Origin: JAHJQZ01 sp963675235
GTDB taxonomy: Bacteria; Pseudomonadota; Alphaproteobacteria; Rhizobiales; Devosiaceae
Reading direction: 5' to 3'
Assembly: GCA_963675235.2 (NCBI GenBank)
Contig: CAXXFU010000004.1
Location: 186,001 to 250,000 of the forward strand
DNA length: 64,000 nt
In this document: piece after piece, positions 61,408-64,000 of the stretch
Layout: every line of letters begins with the position of its first letter
Position numbering within the stretch: the stretch's first letter is position 1
Notes under the pieces: generated by a model
Database searches by the model: none
What the model saw: only the letters and a program-made list of their open reading frames with translations
Told to the model about the DNA's origin: nothing
Made by a program: the position numbers and the translations under genes

Positions 61408-62817
61408 ATGCCAGATAAGGCCTCGCCTGATTTTCCGGCGCGCCTTCTCGTCATCGACCACGGGCGGGACCTGGCCGAACTCAGTTTCGCACATCCCGGT
61501 GCTTTCACGCCGCTCCATGTCGAATGCGGCCGCGCTGGTGCCGCCGCCCTGCATACCGGCCGCTACGACATCGTGCTCGCCGATCTCGACAGCCTCTCGG
61601 ATCTGTCCGAAGACGCCAGCCGTGCCGTATCGCGCCTGGCCCGGCTGGGTGGCACCGCCCTTATCATCGCCGTATCCGCAACCGGTTCGGTATCCGACGC
61701 CGTTTCTGCCCTGCAGGCCGGCGCCCATGACTGTCTCGTGCGGCCGGTGAGCTTCGAAGCGCTGAGCGACCGCATCGCCGTGCTCCGGGCTCGCCATGAT
61801 CGGCGCGGCGCCCTGCCGCCGGTTTCCGGCGCGACGCCTAAGGGTGCAGGCCGGCTCGTTGCCCGTTCACCGCAGATGAAACGCGTGCGCGAACAGCTCG
61901 CCCGCATCGCCAACTCGCCGGCCCCGGTGTTCCTGACCGGAGAAAGCGGCACCGGAAAACGCCTCGCGGCGGAAACGCTGCACGCTCTCGGGCCACAGGC
62001 GGCGATGCCATTTGTTGCCGTCGATTGCGCCATGCCGACGTACTCCGACGAGGGATCGGCAGAAGACGCGCTGATGGAACTGGCCGGCGACGAGGGAATG
62101 CGCGCCCTGATGCGCGCCGGTGGCGGCACGCTCTATCTCAACGAGATCTCGGCGCTCGGCCCGACGGCGCAGGCGCGACTGATGAACCTTGTCGATCCCG
62201 GCGGCACGACCGGCACCAGTCACGCCGCCGAACTGAAACTGCGCGTCGTCTGTTCGACAGCGCGAAGCCCGGCGAAGCTGGTCGGCCAGGACGGGCTGCG
62301 GGCCGACCTGTTCTATCGGCTCAACGTCCTGCCGCTGCACCTGCCGCCGCTTCGCCAGCGTCCCGAGGATATCGCGCCGCTATCGGGTCATTTCCTCAAG
62401 AGTTTCGCCCGCTCCGCCGGCAAGCCGATGCAGGGTTTCACCGCCGGTGCCCGCGCGTTTCTCGAGGCGCATGAGTGGCCGGGCAATGTCCGCCAGCTCG
62501 AAAACCTCATGCACCGCACCGTGTCGATGTTCGAGGAGGTGCTGGTCACCCCGCAAATGCTGGCCGCCGCCGATATCGAAGGCATCGCCAGCGGACGACA
62601 GCCCGTCGCCACGTTCGGTGAGGCCGATGACATCCTGCCGATGTGGCAGCAGGAGCAGCGCATCATCGAAGCGGCCATCGCCCGGTTCGGCGGCAATGTC
62701 TCCAAGGCCGCGGCCGCGCTCGAGATTTCGCCCTCGACCATCTACCGCAAGCGCCAGGCCTGGGATGAACGTCAGTCCGGCGACGACCAGCAATCCCCGA
62801 TGGCCGGCGCGGCCTGA
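61408..62817 (+). CDS. Sigma-54-activator-like regulator lacking GAFTGA, REC-AAA+-Fis
   Basis: 469 residues. Residues 12-125 look like a receiver domain (LLVIDHGRDL, IVLADLDS, IIAVSA, LVRPVSFEA), but the acidic pair is I-D-H and the usual Lys is Arg. AAA+ domain: Walker A TGESGTGKRLAA (near 177), Walker B GGGTLYLNEIS (near 236-246, Asp replaced by Asn), arginine finger DLFYRLNV, and WPGNVRQLENL. The GAFTGA loop that contacts sigma-54 is absent and that region is short. A Fis helix-turn-helix (GNVSKAAAALEISPSTIYRKRQAW) ends the protein. It may act without sigma-54. ATG 61408. Confidence 0.88.
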   Translation: MPDKASPDFPARLLVIDHGRDLAELSFAHPGAFTPLHVECGRAGAAALHTGRYDIVLADLDSLSDLSEDASRAVSRLARLGGTALIIAVSATGSVSDAVSALQAGAHDCLVRPVSFEALSDRIAVLRARHDRRGALPPVSGATPKGAGRLVARSPQMKRVREQLARIANSPAPVFLTGESGTGKRLAAETLHALGPQAAMPFVAVDCAMPTYSDEGSAEDALMELAGDEGMRALMRAGGGTLYLNEISALGPTAQARLMNLVDPGGTTGTSHAAELKLRVVCSTARSPAKLVGQDGLRADLFYRLNVLPLHLPPLRQRPEDIAPLSGHFLKSFARSAGKPMQGFTAGARAFLEAHEWPGNVRQLENLMHRTVSMFEEVLVTPQMLAAADIEGIASGRQPVATFGEADDILPMWQQEQRIIEAAIARFGGNVSKAAAALEISPSTIYRKRQAWDERQSGDDQQSPMAGAA

Positions 62818-62919
62818 CCCGAAGCCTTTCAAAAATGCAAAGACGTCGCAGGTGCTGGACCTGTCATCCGGTGGCTTTTGCTGACCCGCATAACCGGTTC
62901 CGGCCTCGCTGGAACAACT

Positions 62920-63276
62920 TCAGGCCGCTTCGATCCGGATCCTGCCACCCCAGAAGGCGACGTGGCCGGCAATCTCGGCGACCTGCGGGCACGGTTCGGG
63001 ATAATACCATACGGCATTCTCGGCGATTTCCTCACCGACTTTGAGATGGTGATAGTCCGCATTGCCCTTGAACGGGCAGGTCGTGTGATGGTCCGAGGAG
63101 GACAGGATATCGGCCCTGACCGCTGAGCGCGGCAGGTAGTGCACGATCGGGTAGCTGCCTTCCTTCAGATCGAGGGCCTGATCGGTTTCGGCAATGACCG
63201 CGCCGTCAAATATCACGCGCAGGCGACCCTGATGCCGCGTGATGGTGATGTCCTTGTCCCTGCATTCCTGGACCAT
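62920..63276 (-). CDS. DUF427 family protein
   Basis: 118 residues: VIFDGAVIAETDQALDLKEGSYPIVHYLPRSAVRADILSSSDHHTTCPFKGNADYHHLKVG ... WYYPEPCPQVAEIAGHVAFWGGRI fits DUF427 with its T-x-C-P-x-K-G-x-A-x-Y-x-x-x-x motif. Biochemical function unknown. The gene is divergent from groES. Confidence 0.93.
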   Translation of the reverse strand: MVQECRDKDITITRHQGRLRVIFDGAVIAETDQALDLKEGSYPIVHYLPRSAVRADILSSSDHHTTCPFKGNADYHHLKVGEEIAENAVWYYPEPCPQVAEIAGHVAFWGGRIRIEAA

Positions 63277-63384
63277 GCTGTGCGCCTCGTGCTAATGGAG
63301 CCGGCATTGCGGCACCTTCGACGCTTCAATGACAAGCCACATTCGCGTGAAGCGAATTCTTGGTATGTCCGGACCGCGACCGCT

Positions 63385-63413
63385 CTTGACTCCCCAAGGC
63401 CCCCTTCCTATAT
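63385..63413 (+). promoter_or_regulatory. RpoH-like promoter of groESL
   Basis: CTTGAC (63385-63390), 16-bp spacer, CCTATAT (63407-63413). This fits the alphaproteobacterial RpoH pattern (CTTGAC-N16-18-CYTATNT). It lies just upstream of the CIRCE operator. Confidence 0.72.
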
Positions 63414-63425
63414 CCCCGGCTGACG

Positions 63426-63452
63426 TTAGCACTCTATCTTGATGAGTGCTAA
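63426..63452 (+). promoter_or_regulatory. CIRCE operator (HrcA binding site)
   Basis: Perfect TTAGCACTC-N9-GAGTGCTAA inverted repeat, the consensus HrcA operator, 45 bp upstream of groES. Confidence 0.97.
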
Positions 63453-63497
63453 CAAGATCCATTCTGAGAGTTCATCAGCAAACGCCAAGGAGCGAAC

Positions 63498-63788
63498 ATG
63501 AGCTTCCGTCCCCTGCATGACCGCGTCGTCGTGCGTCGCCTCGACAGCGAGGAAAAGACCGCCGGCGGCATCATCATTCCCGACACCGCCAAGGAAAAGC
63601 CCTCCGAGGGCGAAGTGATCTCCGTCGGTCCGGGCGCCCGCGACGAGACCGGTAAGGTCGTCGCGCTCGACGTCAAGGCTGGCGACCGCGTGCTTTTCGG
63701 CAAGTGGAGCGGCACCGAGGTCAAGCTCAACGGTGAAGACCTTCTGATCATGAAGGAATCCGACATCATGGGTGTGATCGAGGCCTAG
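63498..63788 (+). CDS. groES: Co-chaperonin GroES
   Basis: 96 residues: MSFRPLHDRVVVRRLDSEEKTAGGIIIPDTAKEKPSEGEVISVGPG with the mobile loop, then VLFGKWSGTEVKLNGEDLLIMKESDIMGVIE. It caps the GroEL cavity. AAGGAG precedes ATG 63498. The operon has both a CIRCE site and an RpoH-like promoter. Confidence 0.98.
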   Translation: MSFRPLHDRVVVRRLDSEEKTAGGIIIPDTAKEKPSEGEVISVGPGARDETGKVVALDVKAGDRVLFGKWSGTEVKLNGEDLLIMKESDIMGVIEA

Positions 63789-63854
63789 GAGCTTTCTGGT
63801 GGTCGCGCTTTCAAACCGGAAAACCGGTTTCCACTTTTCCTGAAAGCGCTCCGA
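63785..63854 (+). repeat. Shortened RIME-like element between groES and groEL
   Basis: AACCGGAAAACCGGTTTCCACTTTTCCTGAAAGCGCTCC (about 63814-63852) matches the right half of the 108-bp elements; the left end CTAGGAGC contains the groES stop TAG (63786-63788). About 70 bp, so internally deleted. Confidence 0.65.
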
Positions 63855-63905
63855 CGACCGACTGCTTCTTCTCACACACTCCGCCAATTCCAGGAGCACA
63901 ATTAA

Positions 63906-64000
63906 ATGTCCGCAAAAGACGTGAAATTCTCGACCGACGCCCGCGACAAGATGCTGCGCGGCGTCAACACCTTGGCCAATGCGGTCAAGGTCACCCTCGG
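63906..64000 (+). CDS. groEL: Chaperonin GroEL, N-terminal part (runs off the window)
   Basis: 31 codons visible: MSAKDVKFSTDARDKMLRGVNTLANAVKVTLG, the conserved GroEL start. AGGAGCACAATTAA precedes ATG 63906. It is the second gene of groESL. Confidence 0.97.
   Translation, partial: MSAKDVKFSTDARDKMLRGVNTLANAVKVTL

Noticed and set aside
1..64000. Search for tRNA, rRNA, CRISPR arrays, transposases and phage genes
   Set aside because: No convincing candidate was seen; sequences like GGTTCGAG near 33050 lack cloverleaf partners.

Overview
The window is a gene-dense, GC-rich stretch of an alphaproteobacterial chromosome, most likely from the order Hyphomicrobiales (Rhizobiales). The evidence is the gene content and order: atpI-atpB-atpE-atpF'-atpF, the ctaC-ctaD-ctaB-coxF-like-ctaG-ctaE-DUF983-SURF1-thrC-M16 block, cysQ-DUF4170, DUF6101, DUF2093, the plant/alphaproteobacterial type of gshA, and 108-bp intergenic elements that look like rhizobial RIMEs. 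The split glycine decarboxylase (gcvPA/gcvPB) argues against the classical Rhizobium/Brucella group. I cannot name a genus. Almost all genes are housekeeping; I see no prophage, transposase, CRISPR array, rRNA or tRNA.

Layout. 1-3.7 kb: end of a DsbA-family gene and smc (two frameshifts as sequenced). 3.9-6.6 kb: F0 part of the ATP synthase behind a good sigma-70-like promoter, closed by a terminator. 6.7-9.1 kb: a GNAT, an RNase T2 lipoprotein and a DUF2332 protein. 9.1-13.8 kb: glycine cleavage operon gcvT-gcvH-gcvPA-gcvPB(-DUF2332) on the minus strand, led by a tandem glycine riboswitch. 13.8-16.8 kb: envelope lipoprotein, peroxiredoxin, DsbD-N-like secreted protein, YqgE. 16.8-21.1 kb: a 1205-residue membrane GGDEF-EAL protein and a GNAT. 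21.1-30.5 kb: M16 peptidase, thrC and the aa3 cytochrome oxidase biogenesis operon, including a 51-codon coxF-like gene. 30.6-36.2 kb: IalB-family protein, DUF1127/LysR divergent pair, and MarR divergent to a two-gene drug/lipid-type ABC exporter. 36.6-45 kb: gshA, rsmE, ubiA, DUF6101, cysQ, DUF4170, an LpxB-like glycosyltransferase, DUF2093, xseA. 45-54.4 kb: purD, patatin, tadA, mutL, rsmD, an RluB-type pseudouridine synthase with a long Gly/Arg tail, a lipoprotein, lspA and a YegD-like Hsp70. 54.6-57.8 kb: ileS, with many frameshifts. 57.9-62.8 kb: ribF, a NagD-like HAD, a TipF-like degenerate EAL protein and, divergent to it, a sigma-54-activator-like regulator without the GAFTGA loop. 62.9-64 kb: DUF427 and groES-groEL under a CIRCE operator and an RpoH-like promoter.

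Themes. (1) Three signalling proteins carry degenerate catalytic sites (GGDEF-EAL at 16.8-20.4 kb, EAL at 60-61.2 kb, AAA+ regulator at 61.4-62.8 kb) and look like receptors or scaffolds rather than standard enzymes. (2) Mosaic 108-bp elements sit flush against genes so that their CTAG termini supply stop codons of mutL, rsmD, ileS and perhaps groES. (3) The indels in smc and ileS are clustered and leave conserved motifs intact, so consensus errors are the simplest reading. I found no clearly new multi-gene system; the best candidates for novelty are the AILAP-repeat tail of the GGDEF-EAL protein, the divergent TipF-like/atypical regulator pair, and the stop-codon-donating repeats.
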